Source of the DNA: Auanema rhodensis
Lineage: Eukaryota; Nematoda; Chromadorea; Rhabditida; Rhabditidae
Assembly (NCBI GenBank): GCA_964057225.1
Contig: OZ059895.1
Location: 15,181,001 to 15,245,000, forward strand
Length of the DNA: 64,000 nucleotides
Reading direction: 5' to 3'
Shown one piece after another: positions 1-11,759 of the stretch; position 1 is the stretch's first letter, and every line of letters begins with the position of its first letter. Below the pieces are notes generated by a model, which was given only the letters and a program-made list of their open reading frames with translations, searched no databases and was not told where the DNA came from. The translations under genes were made by a program, and so were the position numbers.

Positions 1-619
1 AATATTTTTTTCCATTTCATTGCGTAATGTTTATGAAAAATTTAGAAATTTGATGATTTTCTTCGAACTACACACATACAACATCTATATGTATATCTGA
101 GAGCATAAAAGCAGCTAAATTTGAACTTTTTTTGAGCAAAAATGGCTTCAAGACTGATGCTGCTGCTGTTTCAAAAGCCTTGTGATTAGCTTTCTCTATT
201 AAACGGAACCGGAAAACGGCCACGAAAAATCATCATCAGCCGTTTCAGCCTTGTGGTTTTTCCGATTCCATTTTCTAAGATTAAAATATAACAAATTAAT
301 CCTTAACTTTAGCATTTGTTCGTTTTTCTATTCTCAAAATTTCATTAAAAAAGCCGAAAAAAAGCGATGAACTAAGCTTCACTACTAGTAAGGCGCAGCA
401 GCCCCGCCATTCATCTGTCTGGTACTATGTATGTATATGGTCAATGGCGTTGACGTCAAATAACATGCTTAAGGCTATTGCTCTTCTAAGCTGTAAGCTG
501 TAAGCAAGCTTATTTGCTTTTTGATGTTTCTTTTTGAAATGTGATTGAAAGAGGAAAATAAAACAAAAAAAGAGGATAAGAGATAGAAGATTCGTGTTTT
601 AATTTTTGTTTTATGTCAG
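1..619. other. Upstream flank of the LRR gene, no gene recognised
   Basis: AT-rich sequence without a convincing ORF. A TGACGTCA (CRE/bZIP-type palindrome) sits at 451-458 inside a longer string that recurs near 21989-22009. A first exon carrying the signal peptide of the LRR protein is expected here, but none fits in phase. A short ATG ORF at about 469 ends after twelve codons and does not join the exon at 620. Confidence 0.5.
447..470. promoter_or_regulatory. CRE-containing repeated motif, copy 1
   Basis: GCGTTGACGTCAAA followed by TAACATGCTT. It contains the palindrome TGACGTCA, the classical CREB/ATF site. A near-identical string (one base shorter in the middle) lies at 21989-22009, inside the second intron of the NAAA-like gene. 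Regulatory function is inferred. Confidence 0.3.
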
Positions 620-951
620 GTGACATGTGGTGGTATGTTGATTCTAACATTTCCCGATGTTCTGCCATCAGGTTAGAGAATTTTTTTCAATTTTTGTCAA
701 GAAAATACATCAAATTATCATTTTAATGTTTAGGATATGATGTATTACTAATGAGAAATACAAGTATACGGTCAATTCCAAAGAATTCGTTTCGTCGAAT
801 GGAAGACCTAAGAGAGCTTAGGATTGAAAATGCTGAGCAACTTGACCAAATTGAAAAGTTTGCATTTAAAGGTCTAAAACATATTAGGTTTGTTTGTTTT
901 TTTATTAAAGAAATTAATATAAATCTTCGGAAGAAGAGAGAGAAAGGGAGG

Positions 952-1039
<88 letters not shown>

Positions 1040-1452
1040 CTGGCCAAGGGGTACAAGAACTGAAATTATATGATTGTTAGTATGTAAACCAAAAGAAAGA
1101 AAACAATTATTTACAAATAGAAAGTCAAAATTATTATTTTGGTCAAGAAAAATGTCAGTTGCTATTGATTAACATCCTTTATGAAGCTGAAAAAAAAGTT
1201 GAAAAAGCGGAAATATGCTTGAATGATAATCAGCAAAAAAAATATTTTTCCCTCAAAATTGTTATGCTAACTTGGGTAAAATAAAGCAAAAATCGGCTTG
1301 TAGCATGAAAAGTTGTCAGAACACTTGACCAGATTAAGTAATTTAATCCAAAATCTCCGATTTTTAAGCAGAAAAATAGAAAAAACTGTGTTTGTTATGA
1401 TCAAATTGAAGAAGACACAAGAGTCATCAGGGGGATGGGGATGTTAAATAGG

Positions 1453-1526
<74 letters not shown>

Positions 1527-4475
1527 ATGCTAGATAAGGCTCACATGGCTCATTGAACTCAAAATTCTAAATGAAACATCAATTAGAATTATTAGACAAT
1601 TAAAGAAAATATGAGAAATTATCGAATCCATATATGTATAAATGAATTATTAAATTGAATAAAAATCTAATTTTAGGGTCATAAGCTTTATGAATTGCCC
1701 TCGTTTGAATGAAATTAGTAAGGGAGCTTTCTCTGGAATTTCCAACAAACAAGGCTTGAAAATCTTATTTCATGAAACTCCTATTCAACGAATACATGGT
1801 GGAGCTTTCAGGTATGACGATTCCATGAGTCATGAAGCTCACATTGACGAGAATTTGATTTCAGGCACGCCAGTAACATACGAGAACTATCCATATCAGG
1901 TAGTGAGCTTGCACTATCACGACATGCCTTCGCATCAATTACTCAAGTAAGTTGCAGCATTTTATTCACAAATTAAAGCATTTTCTCAAATTTTGCAGCT
2001 TGATTTCCTGACGTTAAGTGGAGTTGTTCTTGCTGAACCTCAACTGTTCACTAACTCATCTCGTTTTCATATAATTCACATTAAAGAATCACAATTTGAA
2101 TTAACGCCAAAGACATTTGAGGGATTAGCTCATGTGCATCAGGTAAAGCTTGCTTAATCTCTACCTTGTTCATCACACAAATTTTCCCAAAATCAATTAA
2201 GTTTCACCTCATTAGCGTAGTAGCTATAACGGTTGGCAAAGCAGGCGGAATTGTCACACATAACCGAAAAATCCATTAATCTTCTCTCCGCATATGCTCC
2301 AAGTTCATCTTCAATGATGCTGAGCTTACATGACATATGTCTCAAAACCTGATCTATTATCACAAACTTTTCCAACTTGTTGTGAATGGATGGAATTGAA
2401 ATGCTGAATGAGAATGAAGTTCTAAGCTTAGCAAGGGATACAGTCAGACGAAAAACAGATCCTGCGCTATAGCTTTCGATTGCCATCAGCTTGAACAACC
2501 TGAACAACTTACTTTCATTGCCATCATCATTATCAGCTATTCTACTCTTCATATGTTGATCATCTGTCAAATAAACGTCAATCTGACGAGAAATGACCGA
2601 TGTTCTTCTGAATATTGACGTTGTAATTTCATTGTCGATGTGTGGCTATCGACAGCCACAAATCAAACGATTAAATCTTTACGAGACACATCAAAACGAT
2701 TTTTAATTATCTCACTGCTTCATATCTCACCTCTTCTAATCTTACACTTCTGAACTATTTCGGGGAGAAAAGAAATTTGAAACTGTTCCACGAGTGTTAA
2801 ACGTTGACAACATCGCCATGCATTCTCGTAATCATGAGTTCAACTTCTTGAAACTTATTTTAAGTTTTCAAGTTGCTGCCTTGTAACTCTGATATCTTAG
2901 ACCTGACAGGCGCAACGTGCATTTCTAACTTGAAACCTAGAAAAATATCAAAAAAACTTTCTGAATTGATTCTAGGTATGACTGAAAATTCGTCCAAAGC
3001 TGTTAGAAGCAGTTGTTAAACGAAACATAAAACCCACCCGTCCAGCTTTTTGGCTCAATTTCACTTTGAAATGGCCGACAAGTGAGAAGCAACTTGAATT
3101 TTCTAATAAAATCTAAAACTTAGTTAAAAACTTGAAGAAAATGAGCAAAGGGATGATAGGTACAGCTCAAAATTTAAAAAAAAATGAGGAATTCCCATCA
3201 AAGCAAAGAAGAACGTGACAGGTTTAACGCCATTTGCTCAGAAAATAGTGGAGAGAGGAGTAACATTTCCTAATTTTAGAGGTGAACTAGAAGATCTTAT
3301 GACGTCCAAGTATAAGGGGATTAATTGAATTCTTCATTATTATGAATTTTCTCTCAACAAATTACAAAAGATTTCAAAATTAATTGAAGAAATACAATGA
3401 AAAATTTTTTTTCAGATACTCATTCAACGATGTAAAATCGCAAATATCGCTAGTGGAGCTTTTGATGGCTTACATACTGTAGAAACTATAGAATTATTTG
3501 ATAATCAAATCAACATGTTAGCTGCTCGAGCTTTCACCGGTGAGTAAGTATTCAGATGTGAAGGCTGGCTAGTTAGTCCGTACTCAGTTAACTCGGGAAT
3601 TTCAAGAATTCCCTCACAATCAAACGTTTTGGATGTTACGTATTATGAATATTTTCGGAACATAAATGATTTTTTTTTACTGAAAAATACTAATTTTGAC
3701 TAAACGTTGTCCGGTTAAAACGAAAACTTCCGTTTATTTACAAAATTATGAAACTAGGTTCCTCAATAGGTCCGAACGCTTTTGAATGTTCCACCCCTGC
3801 TTGATTCATCACGATGTATTGTCTCTAATGTGGGTATCATTGTAGGAGTTGTGAATCTGGGACGTCTTCGGATAGCTCGTAATATGATTAAGAACCTTGA
3901 AACAACTGAAAGCATACTATCGGATGCTGTTCAAACACGATTCGAAGAGAATACTGTAGAATGCGGATGTCATATCAAATGGATGCAGGCACATCCGGTA
4001 AGTAATTGAGCTGACAACAAAGATAATTCATCTTTACACATCTCATTATAGGATCGCAACTTGTTAGATTCCAATTATTGTGGCTCATCAGGAGTTTATC
4101 GGTCAATTCACACATTTCTTAAACATCATTGTGAAAATAATTATACTTCTAGGTTAGTACATATACTCATATAGTGCTTGAAACTGTAGTTTATGCCATC
4201 AAATATATCCTAAACTTGACTTTCAACTTGAGCAGCATATCTCAAGTTGGAATAAAACCAAAGCTTCTAATACCCTCGTGGCAGAAACAACAATGTTACT
4301 CTCAAACTCTTCAAATGCAAATAAGCATTTCAAGCTTATTCAACTTACTTTCAGGAGTGTTAATGCACAATCATCATCTCGGGTTCAAAATAATCAAAAT
4401 AAGGAACAAAATAGTGGAATATCTGCAGGAATATCACTGCTCGTTTGGGCCATTTGTTACATTTTGATGTTCTGA
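620..4475 (+). CDS. Extracellular leucine-rich-repeat protein, probably GPI-anchored
   Basis: Nine exons join in phase: 620-671, 734-887, 1677-1811, 1865-1946, 1999-2142, 3416-3539, 3846-3997, 4052-4152 and 4355-4475. The N-terminal part seen has a short cysteine segment (VTCGG), as in LRR N-caps. LRRs follow with motifs such as IRSIPKNSF, LNEISKGAFSG, LRIARNMIKNLE and ELFDNQINML. A C-terminal cap contains ECGCHIKWMQ and later NYCGSS and HHCEN cysteines. The last 20 residues are hydrophobic (SGISAGISLLVWAICYILMF) after a polar Asn/Gln/Ser stretch and have no cytoplasmic tail, which suggests a GPI signal or a terminal membrane helix. The 5' end is incomplete: the signal-peptide exon was not found. 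About 355 residues are visible. It resembles nematode LRR-only surface proteins; the ligand is unknown. Confidence 0.8.
956..1036. repeat. (GA)n microsatellite
   Basis: About 40 uninterrupted AG dinucleotides within the second intron of the LRR gene. The Arg-Glu or Ser-Leu ORFs that cross it are artefacts of the repeat. Confidence 0.98.
1452..1522. repeat. (GA)n microsatellite, slightly interrupted
   Basis: GA repeat with a few GGG interruptions in the same intron as the 956-1036 tract. Confidence 0.95.
2193..2552 (-). CDS. Tentative antisense ORF inside an LRR-gene intron
   Basis: The largest intron of the LRR gene (2143-3415) carries an opposite-strand ORF of 119 codons from an ATG at 2552. 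The frame stays open upstream to 2645. The predicted peptide is of ordinary, non-repetitive composition, with an acidic stretch ADNDDGNES and a Cys-containing tail (MCDNSACFANRYSYYANE). I recognise no domain. There is a TAG that could serve as a splice acceptor at the 5' edge of the open frame. Either a small nested gene or a chance ORF. Confidence 0.25.
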   Translation of the reverse strand: MKSRIADNDDGNESKLFRLFKLMAIESYSAGSVFRLTVSLAKLRTSFSFSISIPSIHNKLEKFVIIDQVLRHMSCKLSIIEDELGAYAERRLMDFSVMCDNSACFANRYSYYANEVKLN

Positions 4476-5057
4476 TTCTAAGAACTCCTTACTTCCATCC
4501 CTATACCTCATACCATCTTCAGTTTTCGGTGCCTTTTACATTTGTTTTTCTTTTCTTCTTATTGTCCTCTCCCAAAATATTTTTATAGTCTTTCATCCAT
4601 CCATACTCGCATCAGAATCTCCTTCCCCTTGTTGTGATATAAATTATTTGAATATTGTTTGACCAATTCATACACATTATATATATGTATGTAAGAACTA
4701 TATCAAATATCTTTTACAAACTTTGTTATCAAATTTTCTTGAAATTTTTCCAATTAAATGATTAATTATGCCAAATAAAACATTTATAGTCTCATATGTA
4801 TAAGAAATCCAATGTATTATGCTAATGAACCAGCACATGTTGCGTGATAACTGCGTCACCAATTTTCATTTTCATTGTTTTCAAGTATACGAGCGGTTGC
4901 ATTCAAATACTACCTTTGTAGATTAAAAACAAGAGGGACTTCAGACAAAAATTAAGAAAGAACGGTTTAATAAGACGGTTTCATTGTAGGAAATAACATT
5001 TCAACAAGTAACAATTTTTTGATAACAATAATAACGAAACAAATTAAACAATAACAA
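4476..5057. other. Convergent 3' spacer between LRR and helicase genes
   Basis: AT-rich 3'-UTR-like sequence of two converging genes. AATAAAAC near 4775 is a plausible polyadenylation signal for the LRR gene. No ORF or RNA gene is recognised. Confidence 0.6.
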
Positions 5058-8000
5058 CTAAAATTGAATATCTTTCATTTCTTTCTGACTCAACCTTCCT
5101 CTCTTCATTTTTCTCAGAAGTCTGACATCACTGTCGAAATCATCCTTTTCTAATTTTTCTTCTTTTTCTATCTTTCGTTTCTTAGATTTTTCAGTCTGTA
5201 ATTTCAATTTTAATATTTAAACATAATTTCTTGCGGACAAACCTTAGCTTCTTCTGCTTTTTCTTCCTTCGTTAACTTTTTAACAGGTCCCTTATGCTTA
5301 TTCATTCTTCTTTCTTTCTCAAGCTTATCTTTAGCCTTTTGTTTCATTGTGGCAACTCTCTTAGCATGTTTATCTTTCATAATCTTAAACAGATAGATTT
5401 CATGCATTCAATATACGAAAAAACTAACTTTATCTCTGTTTTTCTCCAGGTTGGGGTTAGCATAAGAAATTTTCGAGGTATCAACATCACTTCGTTCAAA
5501 CTTATCTAAATCTGTTCTACCGGAAAGTTCTCTCATTTTGGGCAGACGTAAAATTCCATAACAATGGGCAATACCAGGAACATCAAGTTCTAATGATGAT
5601 ACGGTTATATGCAGAAAAACAGAAGGAAGTTATACCTTTTAATCCACAAACAACATTACTGTCATGCTTCACATATGATTCTAAATGACATACAAAAGCT
5701 CTTGAACCTTGTTCGAGTAATTCTCTGAAAGAATCAGAGTTTTAAAATATATAAGAACATTGATAGAACCTGTCAGCACAAGCCATCTTGATAATCTTTT
5801 CTCGGAGTTGCTTAGCCTTTTCAGTGCTATTAGTAGGAACTTTAATTTCTTTTAGAGTAACCTGTAATTCAACCACTTTAACCAATTAAAAACCTTAACC
5901 GTTACCTGTTCATGCTGAGTTAAGAAGTTAACATAAGCTGTTTGTTGTGGAGTTAAAACTAAGAGAGCATTTCCTTCTCTTCCATTTCTTCCTGTTCTTC
6001 CAGCACGATGAATGAACCAGCTGAAATTGAATTTAAATATTTTCAAAAAAATAATTCAAAGATACCTGGATACTTTAGGAATTTCAAATTGAATTACCCA
6101 GTCGATGTCTTCAATGTCAATTCCTCTAGACATAACATCAGTAGATAACATGACGCCATTTTGATCTTTTCGGAATCCAGCGATCTACAGAGAGAAAAGG
6201 TTTATAAAATAGAAAAACTAATAAAGAAACCTCATCAGTTCTCTGTTTAAGACTGCTTTTTCCATGAACAGAATAAAGTTTTCTCTTCAGTTTAACATGT
6301 TCCAAAATCTAAAATAATATGAATTCGTGTGAATCAACGCAAAATATGAATGAAACATACATTTCTGAAATATCTTACAACAGTACAAGATGGGAAAAAT
6401 ACTAAGATCTTCTGTTCCGGCTTGCTACGAATGAATTCAATAGCGCACATCAATTTTTCAGCAGCTTCACAAACCTGAAGAAATACTGTCAATCTATTTT
6501 TGAAATTTCTGAAACTTACTGTATAGTAATTGCTTAAAGCTACTGGTGCTACAGTTTCAGCATTTTCTCTAAGTTTGATAGTTTTAGCATTTCTCAATCC
6601 AAATACAACCAAATCTTGTTTTTCTTTTGCCTAAAAAACACATTTATTAAAATTAAAACTTAAAATAATTACTTGGGTAGCAGAGAAAAGGCCAGTTCTC
6701 CTTTGTTTGGGAATAGCATTTAAGATTTCTTTGATACTGTAACAAGAAAATAATCTCATATCAATGCTTCTGATCACTTACTGAACTTCAAATTGACTCT
6801 CACTGAATCTATCAGCTTCATCAGCAATCAATACTTCTACGCTTTTTAAATTTCTTCGAATCTTATCATCTTTATCCAGTTGAAGCATCTGATATAATCT
6901 TCCTGGAGTAGCAATCAAGATATTTCCACTAAAATCACGATCATAAATTTAAAAATAGCATGTATCACTACATACCCGGACTTCTTTAGCCTCTTCATGT
7001 TAACATCAATCTTTGTGCCTCCGATAGCAGTAGCAATGGTATATCCTAATTCAGCTGCAAATGGAGCAGCAACCTGAATATCAATCAATTCTTCATTATA
7101 CTTATTCCGTCAATATCTTACATTAGCTATTTGTGTGGCTAATTCCCTAGATGGTGTGATGATAAGTCCTCCAATATCATCTTTTCCCAACTGAAACTCA
7201 TTTATCTTGGAAAAAAGTTCAAGAAACAACAAAATACCTTAGTTTTAGTTTTCAAAAGAGTGAACAATGGTAAGAGAAATGCTAATGTTTTTCCTGATCC
7301 TGTAGGAGATTCAACAATAACATCATTAAACGATAGAAGCTGTACTCCGGCTTTAATCTGAAAGTTATTTCTTCATACAGAGTCGCGTATATTTTGACTC
7401 AGAAGCCTGAGTGCTTGGCGGAACTCGTGCTCTGTTTGCACCCCAGCTGCTACACAGCAATATCGATCTCCCCCACTTCGGCTTTATCCTTTCTCTCTAC
7501 TTATGTATTGTTTAGTAATTTGAAATTATTTTGATGATAAATTGAAAATTATCGAATTGTTTTAAAATATTTCGTAAATTTTCGTAAACATTTGTCTATT
7601 AGAAATTATTGAATTTCATATATTAATTTAGATGAATACTGAAAATCCACAATGGGGTGATTATTACTATCAACATAAACGACCAAAAGGTAGAACAGCT
7701 TGGGTTTTGGAAATGATTAATCATGTTAATAACAACGTTCCAAGATTCAATGATATTTTTGATGAGGTAAACACCACAACAATTTTCTCATTTACAGTAT
7801 ATTTAGGAAACATTCTACGTTTTTGCCATTTTAGTTGTATTTATGTCAGTCTTAACAGCTATATTCTTATCACGAGTAGTTGGAATTAAGATTAAAGAAC
7901 ATGACATAACTATAAACAGAGATTGGGGAGAGCCTAGACCAGCTGGTATATTTTCATTCCCGTGGAAAAGTAAAAAAGAGTAGCATAGTTCTGTTGTTTC

Positions 8001-8169
8001 AAATTGTAAATAAAACTTTTTTGTTTCAATAAACATGCATAAAGCTTAGAAACAACAATATACTAACCTGTACATTAGTAAATTCCGAATAAGATTTCTT
8101 AAAAACTTTGAGAACACCTTCGTGTAAAAGTTTACTGTATGCTTGTGATTCCTTTGAAGCCACTGTCAT
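5058..8169 (-). CDS. DDX55: DEAD-box ATP-dependent RNA helicase, DDX55/Spb4 type
   Basis: Sixteen exons join in phase to about 585 residues, close to the roughly 600 of the family. In order: a Q-motif-like YSEFTNVQ segment (res. ~27-34), Walker A SPTGSGKT (~51-58), TPSREL, GG and TPGR motifs, DEAD within VLIADEADRF (~166), SAT (~196), then the C-terminal RecA lobe with STDVMSRGIDI and HRAGRTGR (~345). The tail has the Spb4 signature region (LRLPKMREL) and ends in a Lys-rich segment with DVRLLRKMKRG. Known family role: 60S ribosomal subunit maturation in the nucleolus. ATG at 8169 follows an acceptor-like TTTTCAG by three nt. Exon 1 is 8068-8169; its first intron (7358-8067) hosts a separate + strand gene. 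The other introns are mostly 44-52 nt. Confidence 0.95.
7632..7983 (+). CDS. Small single-pass membrane protein, nested in helicase intron
   Basis: Two exons, 7632-7766 and 7807-7983, separated by a 40-nt GT-AG intron that keeps phase 0, encode 103 residues. The N-terminal half is hydrophilic and aromatic (NPQWGDYYYQHKRPKG). One hydrophobic helix follows (FYVFAILVVFMSVLTAIFL, res. ~47-65). The C-terminal tail is charged and ends PAGIFSFPWKSKKE. There is no cleavable signal, so it is likely a signal-anchor protein. The ATG directly abuts TTAATTTAG, consistent with trans-splicing. The gene lies wholly inside the first intron of the opposite-strand DDX55 gene. I do not recognise the family; it has the size and layout of the SMIM class of small membrane proteins. 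Confidence 0.75.
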
Positions 8170-9840
8170 GATCTGAAAACTTAAAATGATAAATATAATC
8201 TTTAACAAGCCATACATAGATTGATAATTAAAAACTAAAAATAATAATAATTCATTACAAGCATTACGTTATGTTTCAATTCTTTTCAAAAAATTTCACA
8301 AAAGTTTCAATCAGCAAAGACTACGCAACAGTGTTGTAAACAGCATGCATTGATAAAAAATCTGTCTAGATTCAGTGAGGTCTGCAGGCTGTTGGTAATT
8401 TGAAGAAATTTATAGCTTGTTAAGTAGGAACACATTAAACTCATTTTGCCATTATATAATTGCTATATAATTCTGATAATTCAACCGCTCTTTGCTAATG
8501 TTTTGTTAAAAATAAAATTGTAAATACGTGAAAAAACGTGAAAAAGCTTGAGTTTCAGGTATTGTTTATGATAAGATGAGAAGAACTTTTGAGAATGTTA
8601 AAACTAAAAAAAGGCTTTTGCTATGTGCAAAATAAAATTTTTCTGGATTACTACATCGTACTTTACGTCCATGTTCATGCTATGTAATATAATCCAAATA
8701 TTATCTCTGAACTTTCAAATATGATGTTGTAAGATTAACTATTTGACCCCTAGTTTCACGTAAATCAGATAGTTTGAAGTTATTCTGTCTGGTTCAAAAA
8801 GTTTAAGCTGAGGTCAAAGTAAGGTGGCGCTTGTCATGAGAGTATATAAAGAGCTAACGAGCTGCTTGACAAGAGAACAACTAACTGGCTCTTAACCTTA
8901 TGTCATTTTCATCTTTTGTACAAAAAAAAACGTACAGCTGTTGAATATCATAAGCTTTCAATGTTTTTTCTTTTTGAAATTAAATTAATCAGAAGAAGAT
9001 ACAATTCTTTTTCTTTGAATAGTATGTAACATTTCCAACTCCGTTATCACAGCCTGAATTTTTCTATGGCTTTACAGAATGGATAGAGCATTCCTATTCG
9101 CACTATGACAATTAATTCTGAATCAGATTTTTTTTGCTTCAAGATTACATCATCATGTTAAAAATACATTTTTTTCAGTCAAATTCTATCTTCTTCCTCA
9201 ATTAATCTCATTTTTTGTCTATCTTACCGCCACTGTGCTGAATTTGAACGCTGTAATGGGAGGGACAAGCTGAGAAGACTGAGAGCTTGTGAGAAGAGTA
9301 TGCCGAGCACTAGTTCTGCTGCTGGCTTGACTACTTTTTCATACTCAAAAAACTTCTTTTAAACTTCCGCTCAGCATTTTTTATTGCAAATGTTCGTTTA
9401 AAAGTTTAAAGAAGTTGTTGAAATTATGTTTTCGTGCTCATAATTCTATGAAATTGCTTTCTTGCACTCTGTAGTTTTCCCATTTACTGCAAAATCCAGG
9501 AGATGGTTTGTATCGTTTATTCTGACTTCTGACTTCTCCTTTTCGTCTTTTCTCGTTGTCTCCTATCTCTCCAGAATACCTTTTCTTCATTCTCTAAGCA
9601 TAAGTGCACCAAATGCTAATTAAGTTTTAACAGTTTTTAGTGAAATAGTCGAATAACTTTACACATTTTGCCAATTAGTTTTTCAAAGACGCACACTAGT
9701 TTTCTTGTTGTTGTAGCTGACGTCTCTCCCTAAGCATACTGCTCCAGCAAAACCATCTGTATTAGGCTTTTCCTCACTTTACTCTTGAATTATCGTTCTC
9801 ATAATCCGATAATAATATCTCATTTTCATAGAGGGTAATC
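8170..9840. other. Intergenic region between divergent DDX55 and the 9841 gene
   Basis: No convincing coding exon on either strand. A TATATAAA string at 8843-8850, within GAGAGTATATAAAGAG, resembles a TATA box, but no gene start follows closely. Likely holds the promoters of the two divergent genes. Confidence 0.5.
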
Positions 9841-11759
9841 ATGACTTGTGGGACACTACGTCGTTCATCAACACTCAACGACACAACTCTGCTACCAAAT
9901 TATAAAAAATTTGAATTAAAACATGATCTCAACGACAATCGGGTAATTACTAAAGTAATTTAGTTTGGCTTCTTTTTTTTTCAAATTTCAGTTAATATTA
10001 AGTGTGTTAATGCTTTTGTGTGTGATTTTGGAGTGTGCATCTATTCAGTTTTGCTTCAAATTCTTTTTTTTTTTGGCTAATTTTCTCTTTTCTAACAAAT
10101 CTTCAATTTCAGGTAGCTGACGAAGAAAAACTTGAAAAGATAGTTGAAGAACGATGCTTTGCTTGGTCTTGGCCTTTTTGTACCGAAGGTAAGAGTCTGA
10201 TCTTATATTCCAAAACTTTTTTTCGAATTTTTTGAACTTCACTTGAAGATGTAATAATGTTTGAAAGAATTATCTATAATGCTCAAGTTTTTCATCTTTA
10301 AAGGTCTGGCTCATGGAGCTTACACAAGAGAAAAATTCATCGTATGTCTACCATTCAACAAAGGAGGAACAGGAGATAAGAACGGAACGGTTTGTAAAGT
10401 TTAAAGCTTTTCCTTGAACCTTGAAAGAGAGGACTTCCTTCTTCAATATGCTTGCACGTAGATGAACGAGGCCGCGTGAAATATGTGATCTCGTAGAACT
10501 TCAGAGAGATATTTCCAATTGTCTTCAATCTTTTCACGTAATCGGACTCGGCTTTCTCTTATAGTTTGTAGTAGAATCTTCTTTTGAATTGACAGCTGAC
10601 AGACAATATCAGGATTACTTTTGTCTTGACTGATGACGTTGTGTAATATTGAGGAAGAATATATTGTGAATAGCATGATAGAGAGAGAGTAAAAGGAAAA
10701 GAGGAAGAGAGAAAGAATGAGAGAGAAAATATCTAAGGAGTTTTGAAACGAATGAGGTGCTAAGCCATCCGAGTGCCTATCCAATTTCTGAACTAAAGTT
10801 TCAATGTAAATATACATCTTGTAAACTAATAATTCGCCGAAAGCTTTATACATCCGGAAAATGTCTATTATTGGCACACTTTTCTTCAGGTTATATAGAT
10901 CTAAAACACTTGGATAAACAAGAAAACCAACCTAACAACATGCTCCATCATCTTTTAACTTGGTCGAGGGTGTGAGATATCAAGTTCAAGATAAAAACCT
11001 AAAATTGATTGAATAGCAAAGCTACATCATAGACACCTTGGTTCAATTTTTGACAATTTTAAAACCTCTGATGGCAACTATTGGCCGGTCAGAGAGAGAG
11101 AGAGAGAGAGAAAAAGAGAGATCATGAATTTCACATCCTTACCAAGCTTACTGCTACCCCTTTACAGACAAAGCGATTTGAAAACATCTCAGCCAGCAAC
11201 TATTCATGGAGTTTAGGCTTATCTCGTGACGCCAAGTTAGGTTCAACCTGCTTTTGGCGCTTAGAAATTGAAGTTCATCGTCATACTAATTCCATAGTAC
11301 TTATCGCATCCAGGTAAATGAAGTTATGAATCGTTTACAAATGAAAATCGTTAATTTTCCAGAGATATTAGTCGTTATAACGAAAATACTAAACGATTAA
11401 AGCGTGTTCGCAAAGTATACAAGTTAGTTTAATGATTATTATTATAGAATAATTCAATTTTTTCTTGCAATTATCAATAAAAATGGAAAATGAAATCAAA
11501 ATAATTAGAAATACATATAAGCCTAACTATACATGTTCAAGTTTCAATTGAATTATGTACTTTTAGACTAATACGTACTACTGTAGCTATTACAGTATCT
11601 TAAATTCGTCCAATGTTTAACGATTGTACTTTTAGCCTTCCGGACATTTATGATGTTACTACAACAACTACAACCATGTATGATTGGGCTGTTGTAATTG
11701 AAGCTAAGAGACGACATGTCTATCGTCCATTATTGAAGCGTTCAGATACTTCAAACTAA
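9841..11759 (+). CDS. Uncharacterised protein, possible alpha-crystallin/HSP20-like fold
   Basis: Six exons join in phase (9841-9942, 10113-10188, 10304-10389, 11168-11313, 11363-11422, 11636-11759) to 197 residues. The N-terminal half contains ERCFAWSWPFCTEG and REKFIVCLPFN. The C-terminal half has alternating beta-like segments (FWRLEIEVHRHTNSIVLIAS, then a basic loop RLKRVRKVY, then YNLPDIYDV and YDWAVVIEAKRR). The NLPD...DV...VVIEA pattern is reminiscent of the end of a small heat-shock alpha-crystallin domain (LPxxVD...G.L.I.AP), but the resemblance is weak and made by eye. No signal peptide. ATG follows a TTTTCATAG acceptor-like site by nine nt. The third intron (10390-11167) is about 780 nt and contains GA-rich sequence. 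Confidence 0.6.

Noticed and set aside
751-1080. 109-codon ORF running into an Arg-Glu repeat, and its Ser-Leu antisense ORF at 874-1056
   Set aside because: Only the first 137 bases (to 887) are exon; the rest translates a GA microsatellite in the following intron.
3770-3845. Extra LRR exon upstream of 3846 (codons LNVPPLLDSS...)
   Set aside because: The frame joins neither the preceding exon, which ends in phase 1, nor a good acceptor; skipping it gives a perfect LRR across the junction.
5294-5509. Plus-strand ORF opposite the helicase C-terminus
   Set aside because: Shadow of the DDX55 exons on the other strand, which have clear family motifs.
10443-10877. 144-codon minus-strand ORF in an intron
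   Set aside because: Low-complexity Ser/Leu/Phe section over a GA-rich tract, no domain, no splice support; judged chance.
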